Of a DNA stretch of 64,000 nucleotides, positions 44,494-53,479 are shown one piece after another. The translations under genes and the position numbers were made by a program. Each line of letters starts with the position of its first letter. The stretch's first letter is position 1. The notes under the pieces are model-generated. The model was not told where the DNA came from and searched no databases. It worked only from the letters and a program-made list of their open reading frames with translations. Source of the stretch: Tenggerimyces flavus (GTDB lineage: Bacteria > Actinomycetota > Actinomycetes > Propionibacteriales > Actinopolymorphaceae); assembly GCF_016907715.1 (NCBI RefSeq), contig NZ_JAFBCM010000001.1:4464001-4528000 (forward strand), written 5' to 3'.

Positions 44494-46035
44494 ATGGCGA
44501 AGCGTTGCTGGTGGGGCTGGGGCTACGAGCATGCCGCAGTGGCGGGCGCTGAGCGCGAAGCGCTCATGGCCCGTGTCGCCGCGCTGCTCCCCGGCCACGA
44601 CCTCACCGACCACCCGCCTCCCGATGCCCGCACCCTGGCACTGCCGAAGCCGCGGATCAGCCGGCCACCGTTCAGCGACGACCCGGAGGACCGCGTCGCC
44701 CACAGCCACGGCAAGGCGTTCCGCGACATCGCCCGCAACCTCGAAGGCAACGTCGAGAGCGTCCCCGACCTGATCGCGCGCCCGCGCACCGAGCAGGACG
44801 TGGTCGACATCCTCGACTGGTGCACGCGCGAGGGCGTCGCGGTCATCCCGTACGGCGGCGGCTCATCCGTCGTCGGCGGCGTAGAGCCACGCTGCGCGGC
44901 CGACTATCCGGGCGTCGTCTCGCTCGACCTTTCGGCCATGGACAAAGTCCTCGAGGTCGACCCCATGAGCCGAGCGGCGAGGATCCAGGCCGGCACGTTC
45001 GGCCCGAACCTCGAAGAGCAGCTCAAGAAGCACGACCTCACGCTGCGGCACTACCCGCAGTCGTTCGAGTTCTCCACGCTCGGCGGCTGGCTCGCCACCA
45101 GAGCCGGCGGGCACTTCGCCACGCTCGCCACGCACATCGACGACCTGGTCGAGTCGATCCGTACGGTCACCCCGGTCGGCATCAGCGAGTCGCTGCGCGT
45201 CCCGGCCTCCGGTGCCGGACCCTCGCCGGATCGGCTCTTCCTCGGCTCCGAGGGCACCCTCGGCGTGATCACCGAGGCCTGGATGCGCCTCCAGGCGAGG
45301 CCGACCTGGCGCGCCTCCGCCTCCATCGCGTTCGACGACTACGCCGCCGCGGTCACCGCGACAAGGCTGGTCGCGCAGTCCGGGCTGCATCCCGCGAACT
45401 GCCGGCTGCTCGACGCCGCCGAGGCGTTCCTCAACGCGGGCGTCAGTGTCAACGGCGGCTTGCTGCTGCTGGCCTGGGAGTCCGCCGACCACCCGGTCGA
45501 CGCCGCGTTGGAACGAGGACTCGAGATCTGCCGCGACCACGGCGGCCGCCCAGAGGAACGCAAGGACGCGGCAGGTAGCTGGCGGGAGGCGTTCCTCCGG
45601 ATGCCGTACCAGCGCGACGCCTTGGTGCGTTCGAGCCTGATCGTGGAGACGTTCGAGACCGCGTGCACCTGGAGCGCGTTCGGCGACCTGCACGCCGCGG
45701 TCACCACCGCGGCGCACGACGCGATCAAGCAGGTCGCCGGCCGCGGAATCGTGACCTGCAGGTTCACCCACGTCTACCCGGACGGTCCGGCGCCGTACTT
45801 CGGCATCTACGCCACCGGCCGCTGGGGGAGCCTGGTCCAGCAGTGGGACGAGCTGAAGGTCGCGGTCTCCGACGCTCTCGCCGCACATGGCGGAACGATC
45901 ACGCATCACCACGCCGTGGGGCGCGATCATCAGCCCTGGTACGCGAAACAGCGCCCCGAGCCGTTCGCCATGGCTTTCCGTGCGGCCAAGCAGGCGCTCG
46001 ACCCCGCCGGAATCCTCAACCCTGGCGTGTTTTGA
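44494..46035 (+). CDS. FAD-binding oxidase, alkyldihydroxyacetonephosphate synthase type
   Basis: 513 residues. The start KRCWWGWGYEH matches the KWWGWG opening of alkyldihydroxyacetonephosphate synthase-like enzymes. The FAD-binding PCMH domain shows VIPYGGGSSVVGGVEP, PQSFEFSTLGGWLATRAGG and FLGSEGTLGVITEAWM. The C-terminal cap has ITHHHAVGRDHQPW, a family motif near the active site. In eukaryotes this enzyme makes ether-lipid precursors; bacterial homologues are mostly uncharacterised FAD-linked oxidases. No clear ribosome binding site precedes ATG 44494. Confidence 0.85.
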   Translation: MAKRCWWGWGYEHAAVAGAEREALMARVAALLPGHDLTDHPPPDARTLALPKPRISRPPFSDDPEDRVAHSHGKAFRDIARNLEGNVESVPDLIARPRTEQDVVDILDWCTREGVAVIPYGGGSSVVGGVEPRCAADYPGVVSLDLSAMDKVLEVDPMSRAARIQAGTFGPNLEEQLKKHDLTLRHYPQSFEFSTLGGWLATRAGGHFATLATHIDDLVESIRTVTPVGISESLRVPASGAGPSPDRLFLGSEGTLGVITEAWMRLQARPTWRASASIAFDDYAAAVTATRLVAQSGLHPANCRLLDAAEAFLNAGVSVNGGLLLLAWESADHPVDAALERGLEICRDHGGRPEERKDAAGSWREAFLRMPYQRDALVRSSLIVETFETACTWSAFGDLHAAVTTAAHDAIKQVAGRGIVTCRFTHVYPDGPAPYFGIYATGRWGSLVQQWDELKVAVSDALAAHGGTITHHHAVGRDHQPWYAKQRPEPFAMAFRAAKQALDPAGILNPGVF

Positions 46036-46813
46036 CGCAGCAGAAGATCGCCGTTCCGGGAATGAGCTGGCCGCGCAACGGGCTCCAGCCGTCCCAGGTC
46101 TGGCGGTTGCCGTCGGGCCACTCCGGCTCGACGAGGTCGCGCAATGCGAAGCCCGCTTCGGCGATCAGCCTGACCCAGTCGCCGATCGTGCGGTGGTGCT
46201 CGGCGTAGCTCGGCCGGCCGGACTCGTCGTGCTCGACGTACGGCGTGCGGTCGAAGTACGACTGGTTCACGACCAACCCGCGGTGCGACGGGTCGTCGAG
46301 GAACGCCCAGCGGATCGGATGCGTGACGCTGAACACGAACGCCCCACCCGGCCGGAGCGCCCGTCGCACCTCGCGCAGCACCAGGCCGGCGTCGGCCACG
46401 AACGGCAGCGCCCCGTACGCCGAGCACGCCGCGTCGAACACACCGTCGGAGAACGGGAGCCGACCGGCGTCCGCGCACACCACGGGTACGTCCAGGCCGG
46501 TCTGCTCCGAGATCCGCCGGGAGTGCTGCAGCTGTCGCAAGGCCAGGTCGAGGCCAACCGGCGACGCGCCGGAAGAGCGCAGCCAGCGCGCGCACTGGGC
46601 CGCCCCGCAGCCGACCTCGAGCACCCGCCTGCCGGCGACGTCGCCCAGCAACCGCGCCGACGACTCGTCCAGTCCCTCCGGTCCCCACACGAAGCCGGTG
46701 TCGCGGAGGAATGTCCCGTGCTCCGCCTGGTACTCGTCGGCGTTCGCGTCCCACCAGCTCCGGTTGGCGCGCACCGACGCGGCGTTGTCCAGATTCGCTC
46801 CCACGCCGCTCAT
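46016..46813 (-). CDS. Class I SAM-dependent methyltransferase
   Basis: 265 residues. Motif I is VLEVGCGAAQCARWL; further motifs are PVGLDLALRQLQHSR, CADAGRLPFSDGVFD and LREVRRALRPGGAFVFS. The C-terminal part (HPIRWAFLDDPSHRGL, EHHRTIGDWVRLIAEAGF) resembles methyltransferases of unknown small-molecule substrate. It overlaps the convergent FAD oxidase by 20 bp and is divergent from the aminopeptidase gene with a 29-bp gap. Confidence 0.9.
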   Translation of the reverse strand: MSGVGANLDNAASVRANRSWWDANADEYQAEHGTFLRDTGFVWGPEGLDESSARLLGDVAGRRVLEVGCGAAQCARWLRSSGASPVGLDLALRQLQHSRRISEQTGLDVPVVCADAGRLPFSDGVFDAACSAYGALPFVADAGLVLREVRRALRPGGAFVFSVTHPIRWAFLDDPSHRGLVVNQSYFDRTPYVEHDESGRPSYAEHHRTIGDWVRLIAEAGFALRDLVEPEWPDGNRQTWDGWSPLRGQLIPGTAIFCCVKTRQG

Positions 46814-46842
46814 TCTGGCGGCCGAATGGCAGGATCGTTGTC

Positions 46843-48213
46843 ATGGCATCCGCTGCGGGCTTCTTCGCCGACTTCACCACTCCGGGCCCTTCGACCGGTG
46901 AGGCCGGCGCCAGTACCCATCCCAGCCGTTCGACTGGGGAGGCCGACGGCATGTGCGCGTTCATCGACGCGTCGCCGTCGCCGTTCCACGCCGCCGACGA
47001 GGCCGCGTTGCGGCTGAGCCGGCAGGGGTTCCTGGAGCTGGAGGAGACCGCGCGCTGGCCCCGCGAGAACGGGCGGTTCTTCGTCCGCCGCGGCGGCAGC
47101 CTCATCGCGTGGAGCACCGAGCACAACGGTGACGTCGGCACGCCGTTCCGCATCGTCGGCGCCCACACCGACAGCCCCAACCTGCGGATCAAGCCGCACC
47201 CCGACGTGAGCCGCGCGGGGTGGCAGCTGCTCGCCGCCGAACCGTACGGCGGCCCGCTGTTCAACACCTGGCTCGGCCGCGACCTCGGCCTGTCCGGGCG
47301 GGTCAGCGTCCGAACGGCGAACGGGCCCGCGCTCCAGCTACTCAAGGTCGACCGGCCGATCCTGCATCTCCCGCAGCTCGCGCCGCACCTGGACCGCGGC
47401 GTCAACGCCGACGGCGTGAAGCTCAACCCGCAGCAGCACCTGAACCCGATCTGGGGCGTCGGCACCGATCTCGCCGACTTCCACGGGTTCCTCGCCAAGG
47501 AGCTCGGTGTCGAGGCGGCAGACATCCTCGGCTGGGAGCTGATGACGCACGACCTCGCGCCCAGCCAGCGGATCGGTCGCGAGGGCGACCTCGTCAGCGC
47601 GCCACGGCTGGACAACCTCGGCACGACGTACGCCGGCCTGCGCGCGATGCTCGACGCGGCCGACGCGCCCGCCAGCGACCAGATCCCGGTGCTCGCGCTG
47701 TTCGACCACGAGGAGGTCGGCAGCGTGTCCGAGCGCGGCGCCGGCTCGACGCTGCTGCCGGTCGTGCTCGAACGTGTCGTCGCCAGCAGCGGCGGCGACC
47801 GCGAGGACCTGCTCCGCGCACTGGCCGGCTCGATCTGCGCGTCCGGCGACATGGCGCACGCCACGCACCCGAACTACGCCGAGCGGCACGAGCCGTCGCA
47901 CCCGATCCAGATCAACGGGGGACCGGTCCTCAAGCAGAACACCAACCTCCGCTACGCGACCGACGCTCGCGGCACCGGAGCGTTCGCCCTGGCGTGTGAG
48001 CAGGCCGGCGTCCCGATGCAGCGCTTCACCAACCGTTCCGACCTGCCCTGCGGCACCACGGTCGGCCCGATGACGGCGGCGGGGATCGGCGTCACGACGG
48101 TCGACGTCGGCGCTCCGCAGCTCGCCATGCACTCCGCGCGCGAGCTGTGCGGCGCGTACGACCCGGCCATGTACGTCGCCGCGCTGACCGCGTTCCTCAC
48201 GCCAGCCGCATGA
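46843..48213 (+). CDS. M18 family aminopeptidase
   Basis: 456 residues from ATG 46843. Zinc-ligand and catalytic motifs of the M18 family are GAHTDSPNLRIKPH, LDNLGTTYAGLRAM, LFDHEEVGS and AMHSARELCG near the end. The enzyme removes N-terminal, preferentially acidic, residues from peptides. The first 36 residues precede the family core and contain a near-duplicate PSTGEAG / RSTGEAD. A second ATG at 46951 has a perfect GGGGAGG 8 bp upstream and begins directly with CAFIDASPSPFHA, so it is a serious alternative start. Confidence 0.92.
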   Translation: MASAAGFFADFTTPGPSTGEAGASTHPSRSTGEADGMCAFIDASPSPFHAADEAALRLSRQGFLELEETARWPRENGRFFVRRGGSLIAWSTEHNGDVGTPFRIVGAHTDSPNLRIKPHPDVSRAGWQLLAAEPYGGPLFNTWLGRDLGLSGRVSVRTANGPALQLLKVDRPILHLPQLAPHLDRGVNADGVKLNPQQHLNPIWGVGTDLADFHGFLAKELGVEAADILGWELMTHDLAPSQRIGREGDLVSAPRLDNLGTTYAGLRAMLDAADAPASDQIPVLALFDHEEVGSVSERGAGSTLLPVVLERVVASSGGDREDLLRALAGSICASGDMAHATHPNYAERHEPSHPIQINGGPVLKQNTNLRYATDARGTGAFALACEQAGVPMQRFTNRSDLPCGTTVGPMTAAGIGVTTVDVGAPQLAMHSARELCGAYDPAMYVAALTAFLTPAA

Positions 48214-49289
48214 GCGAGCTCGCCGACGCCGCACGGGAGCTGCTCGGCGCCGACGTCCGGCCGCTGGCCGGCGGCTACAGCGGCGAGACGTTCCTCGTCG
48301 GCGCCGCGGGGGAGGAAGCCGTGCTCCGGCTCTACCTGCGCGACCCGGAGCGGGCCGAGGTCGATGCCGCGCTGCTGGAGTTCGTCCGCGGCATCGTTCC
48401 CGTGCCGCGGGTGCTCGACCAGCGGAAGGCCGACCTCGACGGGCCTGCCCACCTGCTGCTCGAGCTGCTGCCCGGCATCCGGCTCGACGAGCTGCTCCCC
48501 GAGGCCGACGACGCGACGAAGCGGACTGCCGGCCACAGCCTCGGTCGGGAGCTCGCCCGGCTCGCCGGCATCCCGTTCCTGCGGGCGGGCGCGTTCGCCG
48601 GCGCCGACCTCGCCGTACGGCCGTGGCCGCCCGAGGGCGGCGGGCTGCGGCCGTGGGTGGAGAGCCACCGCGACGTCGGCGCGTTCGCGCACTGGACGGC
48701 GGAGGAGTTCGACGCGCTCCTCGAGGTCGCCGACGATGCCCAGCTGCTGCTCGACAGACCAGATTCTGATGGTCGCAGCCCCGGCTCGCTCAGTTTCGCC
48801 GCACGCCACCCCCTGTCAGGCGACATCCGACGTGCTGTCGGGGCTTCCTCGACGAGCCGGACTGCGACGAGGCGGATCAGCCTGTGCCACAGCGACCTCA
48901 ATCCGAAGAACGTGCTGGTCGACGCGACGACCGGCGAGGTCACCGGGCTGATCGACTGGGAGTTCGCGCACGCCGGTACGCCGTACACCGACCTCGGCAA
49001 CCTGCTCCGGCTGGAGTCCGACGAGGCGTTTTGCGTGGCTGTGGTCCAGGCGTTCGTCGCGTACGCGCCGCCTGTGGACGAGGGATTTATGGACCTGGCG
49101 CGGGCCGTCGACCTGTACGCGATGGTCGACCTCGTCGCCCGCCGAACCGGCTTTGAGCTGGTCGAACGCGTCCACGAGCTGGTGCGGGCGACCGCTCGTA
49201 CCGGCACGTTGGCCGCGGGACGTCCGGATTGGGTCGCGCTGGCCGATGTGACCACGGCCACGAGCCGAGGCCCAAGAAAGATCGTATAA
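48210..49289 (+). CDS. Aminoglycoside phosphotransferase-like kinase
   Basis: 359 residues. The kinase-like fold is shown by LAGGYSGETFLV (nucleotide loop), HSDLNPKNVLVD (catalytic Asp) and GLIDWEFAHAGTPYTDLGNLL (metal-binding Asp). APH-family proteins phosphorylate aminoglycosides, homoserine, choline or other alcohols; nothing here fixes the substrate. The start overlaps the aminopeptidase stop (ATGA). The C-terminal codons overlap a good -10-like TATAAT (49285-49290). Confidence 0.85.
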   Translation: MSELADAARELLGADVRPLAGGYSGETFLVGAAGEEAVLRLYLRDPERAEVDAALLEFVRGIVPVPRVLDQRKADLDGPAHLLLELLPGIRLDELLPEADDATKRTAGHSLGRELARLAGIPFLRAGAFAGADLAVRPWPPEGGGLRPWVESHRDVGAFAHWTAEEFDALLEVADDAQLLLDRPDSDGRSPGSLSFAARHPLSGDIRRAVGASSTSRTATRRISLCHSDLNPKNVLVDATTGEVTGLIDWEFAHAGTPYTDLGNLLRLESDEAFCVAVVQAFVAYAPPVDEGFMDLARAVDLYAMVDLVARRTGFELVERVHELVRATARTGTLAAGRPDWVALADVTTATSRGPRKIV

Positions 49290-49301
49290 TCCTGGCCCGC
49301 G

Positions 49302-49331
49302 TTGACCCTGATCAACAGCCCCCCGTATCCT
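49302..49331 (+). promoter_or_regulatory. Probable rpsA promoter
   Basis: TTGACC (49302-49307) and TATCCT (49326-49331) are separated by 18 bp and lie about 170 bp before the rpsA start. A long untranslated leader is usual for rpsA. TATAAT at 49285 is another -10 candidate but has no good partner upstream. Confidence 0.4.
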
Positions 49332-49499
49332 GGGAAGAGCGTTGTGGGCCTGTGCGACCTCGGACGGAGCAGGCTCGCGCTCTCATCGGTGGATTTTCCG
49401 GTCTCGTCAGCACATCGGACCGGGCTCTCTCGGCGGTGCGAACAAAAGGCCATGACGCGTGCCGTACGACGACCAGTCCATATCGGAGCCACCAACCAG

Positions 49500-51005
49500 A
49501 TGACGAGCAGCATCGAGGCCCCGCTGTCCACAGCACCGGCCCAGCAGGAGACGCCGCAGGTAGCGGTGAACGACGTGGGTTCGGAAGAGGATTTCCTCGC
49601 CGCGATCGACGAGACGATCAAGTACTTCAATGACGGTGACATTGTCGAGGGCACCGTCGTCAAGGTCGACAGGGACGAGGTCCTGCTCGACATTGGTTAC
49701 AAGACCGAGGGCGTGATCCCGGCTCGCGAGCTGTCGATCAAGCACGACGTCGATCCGAGCGATGTGGTCAAGGTCGGCGATCCGATCGAGGCCCTGGTTC
49801 TCCAGAAGGAGGACAAGGAAGGTCGGCTCATCCTCTCCAAGAAGCGCGCGCAGTACGAGCGCGCCTGGGGAACGATCGAGCAGATCAAGGACGAGGACGG
49901 CGTCGTCACCGGCACGGTCATCGAGGTGGTCAAGGGCGGCCTGATCCTCGACATCGGCCTGCGTGGCTTCCTGCCCGCGTCGCTGGTCGAGATGCGCCGC
50001 GTGCGCGACCTGCAGCCGTACGTCGGCCGCGAGCTCGAGGCGAAGATCATCGAGCTGGACAAGAACCGCAACAACGTGGTCCTGTCCCGCCGCGCCTGGC
50101 TCGAGCAGACGCAGTCGGAGGTTCGGCAGAACTTCCTCAACCAGCTGCAGAAGGGCCAGATCCGCAAGGGCGTCGTGTCGTCGATCGTCAACTTCGGTGC
50201 GTTCGTCGACCTCGGTGGCGTCGACGGTCTGGTGCACGTGTCCGAGCTGTCCTGGAAGCACATCGACCACCCGTCCGAGGTCGTCGAGGTCGGCCAGGAG
50301 GTCACGGTCGAGGTGCTCGATGTCGACCTGGACCGCGAGCGCGTCTCGCTGTCGCTCAAGTCGACGCAGGAGGACCCGTGGCAGCAGTTCGCCCGGATCC
50401 ACCAGATCGGGCAGATCGTGCCGGGCAAGGTCACCAAGCTGGTTCCGTTCGGTGCGTTCGTCCGGGTGGACGACGGCATCGAGGGTCTGGTGCACATCTC
50501 CGAGCTGGCCGAGCGCCACGTGGAGATCCCGGAGCAGGTCGTTCAGGTCGGCAACGATGTGATGGTCAAGATCATCGACATCGACCTGGAGCGCCGCCGG
50601 ATCTCGCTGTCGCTGAAGCAGGCGAACGAGGGTGCCGACACGGTGTCGGAGCACTTCGACCCCACGCTGTACGGCATGGCGGCGGAGTACGACGACCAGG
50701 GCAACTACAAGTACCCCGAGGGATTCGACCCGGAGACGGGCGAGTGGCTCGAGGGCTTCGAGACCCAGCAGGCGCAGTGGGAGAAGGAGTACGCCGAGGC
50801 CCACACCCGCTGGGAGGCGCACAAGTCGCAGGTCGAGGCGGCCCGCAAGGCAGAAGCCGAAGAGGGCCCCACTGCCGGCGACGCGGGAGCGGGAGCTCCG
50901 TCGACGTACACCTCCACCGTGGACGAGTCCGCACCGGCCGAGGGCACGCTCGCCTCGGACGAGGCGCTCGCCGCGCTGCGGGAGAAGCTCACCGGCAACA
51001 CGTGA
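49500..51005 (+). CDS. rpsA: 30S ribosomal protein S1
   Basis: 501 residues, typical for actinobacterial S1. Four S1 RNA-binding domains follow one another: GDIVEGTVVKVDRDEVLLDI, GVVTGTVIEVVKGGLILDI, KGVVSSIVNFGAFVDLGGVDG and PGKVTKLVPFGAFVRVDDGIEG. An acidic C-terminal tail follows. S1 helps ribosomes bind mRNA. ATG 49500 is chosen because the acidic family N-terminus (VGSEEDFLAAIDETIKYFNDG) follows at the usual distance; the upstream open frame is leader. A strong terminator and a TGATCATG hairpin follow. Confidence 0.97.
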   Translation: MTSSIEAPLSTAPAQQETPQVAVNDVGSEEDFLAAIDETIKYFNDGDIVEGTVVKVDRDEVLLDIGYKTEGVIPARELSIKHDVDPSDVVKVGDPIEALVLQKEDKEGRLILSKKRAQYERAWGTIEQIKDEDGVVTGTVIEVVKGGLILDIGLRGFLPASLVEMRRVRDLQPYVGRELEAKIIELDKNRNNVVLSRRAWLEQTQSEVRQNFLNQLQKGQIRKGVVSSIVNFGAFVDLGGVDGLVHVSELSWKHIDHPSEVVEVGQEVTVEVLDVDLDRERVSLSLKSTQEDPWQQFARIHQIGQIVPGKVTKLVPFGAFVRVDDGIEGLVHISELAERHVEIPEQVVQVGNDVMVKIIDIDLERRRISLSLKQANEGADTVSEHFDPTLYGMAAEYDDQGNYKYPEGFDPETGEWLEGFETQQAQWEKEYAEAHTRWEAHKSQVEAARKAEAEEGPTAGDAGAGAPSTYTSTVDESAPAEGTLASDEALAALREKLTGNT

Positions 51006-51027
51006 GCACCTGATACACAGCACTGTT

Positions 51028-51060
51028 GAAGGCCTCGGTCCCACGTGGACCGGGGCCTTC
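51028..51060 (+). terminator. rpsA terminator
   Basis: A 14-bp stem with one T-G pair, GAAGGCCTCGGTCC/GGACCGGGGCCTTC, and a 5-base loop lies 22 bp after the rpsA stop. The purine-start and pyrimidine-end composition suits an intrinsic terminator. Confidence 0.8.
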
Positions 51061-51075
51061 GCCCTTGTGCGCCCG

Positions 51076-51162
51076 GTGATCATGAACGTGATCATGAACG
51101 TGATCATGAAGGCGGAGCATGGCTATACGCCGGAATGCCTTCATGATCACGGACATGATCAC
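51076..51162 (+). repeat. TGATCATG hairpin element, copy 4
   Basis: The left arm carries three 12-base half-units (GTGATCATGAAC twice, then GTGATCATGAAG), the centre is GCGGAGCATGGCTATACGCCGG, and the right arm is GCCTTCATGATCAC-GGACATGATCAC. It lies between the rpsA terminator and the terminator of the convergent membrane-protein gene. The extra left unit shows that unit number varies between copies. Confidence 0.85.
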
Positions 51163-51189
51163 GGCCACGTCGGAGTTGGGACGCGCGAA

Positions 51190-51222
51190 ACGGCCCCCGG
51201 TCCGCCAAGGACCGAGGGCCGT
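51190..51222 (-). terminator. Terminator of the 51243-51596 gene
   Basis: ACGGCCCCCGGTCC/GGACCGAGGGCCGT form a long stem with one mismatch and the 5-base loop GCCAA. On the minus strand it follows the stop by 20 bp and is followed by TTT. Confidence 0.7.
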
Positions 51223-51242
51223 CTCTTGGTGCCGGCCCGCCT

Positions 51243-51596
51243 CTAGCGGCGGTTGCCGAGCGCGTAGGCCACGTTGATGGCCACCAGGCCGACCCAGACC
51301 AGGACCACCGCGAGGAAGCCGACCATCGCGGCCGAGATCGCGGTCAGCGGAACCGCCAGCACGATCGTCACGATGCCGAGCGCCAGCGAGCGGTCGGCGT
51401 GGTCCTTGCGGGACAGGTCGTTCGTCACCGGCGCGCGCCGCTGCAGCTCGGCTGCCACGCGCGCCTCGATGGCCGAGTCGATGCGTTCCACCAGCGAGTC
51501 CACGATGGCCGGCTCGTAGTCCGCTCCCAGCTCGCGCCGGGTGTGCAGAGCGGCCTCGACGTCTTCGCGGGGGATCTCCGACTGCGCCATGGTCAC
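51243..51596 (-). CDS. Small two-TM membrane protein, paralogue of its neighbour (downstream copy)
   Basis: 117 residues. The soluble N-terminal half contains IPREDVEAALHTRRELGADY and EPAIVDSLVERIDSAI; two membrane segments follow (about 70-90 and 93-112). The family is common in actinomycetes without assigned function, in my recollection. GTG 51596 is chosen because GGAGG lies 7 bp upstream; the ATG two codons later lacks a site. It is 14 bp after the paralogue and co-transcribed. Confidence 0.75.
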   Translation of the reverse strand: MTMAQSEIPREDVEAALHTRRELGADYEPAIVDSLVERIDSAIEARVAAELQRRAPVTNDLSRKDHADRSLALGIVTIVLAVPLTAISAAMVGFLAVVLVWVGLVAINVAYALGNRR

Positions 51597-51610
51597 CGTT
51601 ATACCTCCGC

Positions 51611-51985
51611 TCATCGGCGCGGACCACCGTTCACGTACACCACGTTGATCATCAGCACGAACCCGAGGATGGCGATCGCGAAGAGCCACCCGATGCCGTC
51701 GACCGACGCGGCCGCCGCGGACACGGGGACCGCCACCAGCACGCTGGTGATCGCGAGCGCGAGCGACCGGTTCGAGTGCCCGTTGCGCGACGGCGTCGGC
51801 TCCGGCTCGGGTGCGGGCGCCGGCGGGCGGCGCTGCTGCAGCTCTTGCTGGACCCGGTACGCGACCGCCTGGTCGATCCGTTCCACCAGCGAGTCCACGA
51901 TCGCCGGCTCGTAGTCCGGCCCCAGCTCGCGCCGGGTGAGCAGCGCGGCTTCTACCTCGTCGCGAGGAACGTTCGTCTGGGTCAT
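51611..51985 (-). CDS. Small two-TM membrane protein, paralogue of its neighbour (upstream copy)
   Basis: 124 residues with the same plan: VPRDEVEAALLTRRELGPDY and EPAIVDSLVERIDQAV, a Gln/Pro-rich linker (QQELQQRRPPAPAPEPEPTP), then two membrane segments. The shared 40-residue cytoplasmic motif is much more conserved than the membrane part, which suggests that it is the functional contact surface. ATG 51985 is the first plausible start. It is divergent from the 52107 gene. Confidence 0.75.
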   Translation of the reverse strand: MTQTNVPRDEVEAALLTRRELGPDYEPAIVDSLVERIDQAVAYRVQQELQQRRPPAPAPEPEPTPSRNGHSNRSLALAITSVLVAVPVSAAAASVDGIGWLFAIAILGFVLMINVVYVNGGPRR

Positions 51986-52106
51986 GCCCTCGTTATAGAC
52001 CGGTACAGGCGTACGTAGAAGCGTGTTCAGGGGGAACTCCGGGACATCTCCGGTACATCCCCGGCAGAGGCTGTGCACGGGCTCCACAACCAGCAACACT
52101 GGGAAG

Positions 52107-52676
52107 GTGCACGAGCTCGGGTGGCAGCCGGCGGGAGTCGGCCTCTTCGTTCCAGGGCGTCGCGACGACGCTCTGGTCTCGGAGGTGCGCGAGGTCGTGA
52201 CCCGCCTCGGTGGGCTGGCCGACCCGGTCGTACGCCGCTGCTCGCCGATGACCTCGCTCGCCCTGCTGGACGCCGACCCGATCGAGGTCGTGGTGGACGG
52301 CTCGGCGTTGGAACGCCCGTACACCGACGAGAAGGCCGCCTACAAGCTCGGCGACCAGCTCCGTGAGGTGCTGGTCGCGCTCGCGATGACGTTGCGGCCG
52401 CTGTACGCCTCGATCGTGCTCGAGGCGCCGTTCCTGTCGCCGAAGGACCTGCTGGTCACGCCCGAGCCGGACCTGTTCCTGGACGCCTGGTTCGACCTGA
52501 CCCGCCTGCACGTCGGCATCGCCCAGGCGTACGCGGGCGCGCACGTCGAGCAGGTGGCGAACGGGCTGTACGTGTCCACGCGGGCGCCGTTCAACCCGTC
52601 CCGCTTCGACGAGCCGCTGTCCGGCAGCCTCGAACGCGCCCGCCGTGCCATGGCCCAGGTCGTCGCGCACGGCTGA
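52107..52676 (+). CDS. Hypothetical protein
   Basis: 189 residues from GTG 52107, preceded by GGGAA. No family was recognised. The protein looks soluble and alpha/beta: GVGLFVPGRRDDALVSEVREVV, SPMTSLALLDADPIEVVVDGSALERPY, a helical middle, and YVSTRAPFNPSRFDEPLSGS at the end. Codon use is normal for the window. It lies between the paired membrane proteins and coaE. Confidence 0.6.
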   Translation: MHELGWQPAGVGLFVPGRRDDALVSEVREVVTRLGGLADPVVRRCSPMTSLALLDADPIEVVVDGSALERPYTDEKAAYKLGDQLREVLVALAMTLRPLYASIVLEAPFLSPKDLLVTPEPDLFLDAWFDLTRLHVGIAQAYAGAHVEQVANGLYVSTRAPFNPSRFDEPLSGSLERARRAMAQVVAHG

Positions 52677-52870
52677 GCTCATGGCGACCGCTCGCACCGC
52701 TCGGCCGTGGCCGGCCTCACGGGCATCGGGTCGCGGTGCTCGGCGGCTTCGGGTGACCCTGCGGCGATAAGACGGCGGCCTTCGGCCGGAGGGATCGTCC
52801 TCGGCCCCCGGAAGCCGAACCCGCCGAGTGTGGTGGATCTGTCTCCCGTAGACAGCGGTAGATTCCGCGC

Positions 52871-53479
52871 ATGCTCCGCATCGGACTCACCGGCGGTATC
52901 GCGTCCGGGAAGAGCGAGGTCACCCGACTGCTCGCCCAGCTCGGCGCGGTCGTGATCGACGCCGACCTGCTGGCGCGGGAGGTCGTCGCGCCGGGAACGG
53001 ACGGGCTCACCGAGGTCACCGCCGTCTTCGGGCCTGGCGTCCTCGGCCCGGACGGCGCGCTCGACCGTCCGGCGCTGGGCCGGGTCGTGTTCGGCGACGA
53101 GGCCGCGCGGCGCAAGCTGGAGGCGATCGTCCATCCGCGGGTCCGGGCGCGGGCGGCGGCGCTCGAGGCCGACGCGCCGCCGGACGCGGTCGTCGTGCAC
53201 TCGATCCCGCTGCTCGTCGAGACGGGTCAGGCGCGGAACTTCGACCAGCTCGTGATCGTGGACGTCCCCGAGGACGTGCAGATCGAGCGGCTCGAACGTA
53301 CCCGCGGCATGTCCGAGGCCGAGGCGCGGTCACGGATCGCGGCGCAGGCCAGCAGGGACGACCGCCGAGCCGCCGCGGACGTCGTGCTGGACAACTCCGG
53401 GACGCTCGCCGACCTGGAACGCCAGGTCCGCGAGCTGTGGGATCGGCTTCAGTCGACCCAGCCGAGGGCGGCGCAATAG
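52871..53479 (+). CDS. coaE: Dephospho-CoA kinase
   Basis: 202 residues, full length. The P-loop is GLTGGIASGKS at residues 5-15; the substrate-binding VVIDADLLAREVVAPG and the lid region IERLERTRGMSEAEARSRIAAQ are typical. It phosphorylates dephospho-CoA, the last step of coenzyme A synthesis. The 3' end overlaps the convergent methyltransferase gene by 31 bp. Confidence 0.95.
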   Translation: MLRIGLTGGIASGKSEVTRLLAQLGAVVIDADLLAREVVAPGTDGLTEVTAVFGPGVLGPDGALDRPALGRVVFGDEAARRKLEAIVHPRVRARAAALEADAPPDAVVVHSIPLLVETGQARNFDQLVIVDVPEDVQIERLERTRGMSEAEARSRIAAQASRDDRRAAADVVLDNSGTLADLERQVRELWDRLQSTQPRAAQ

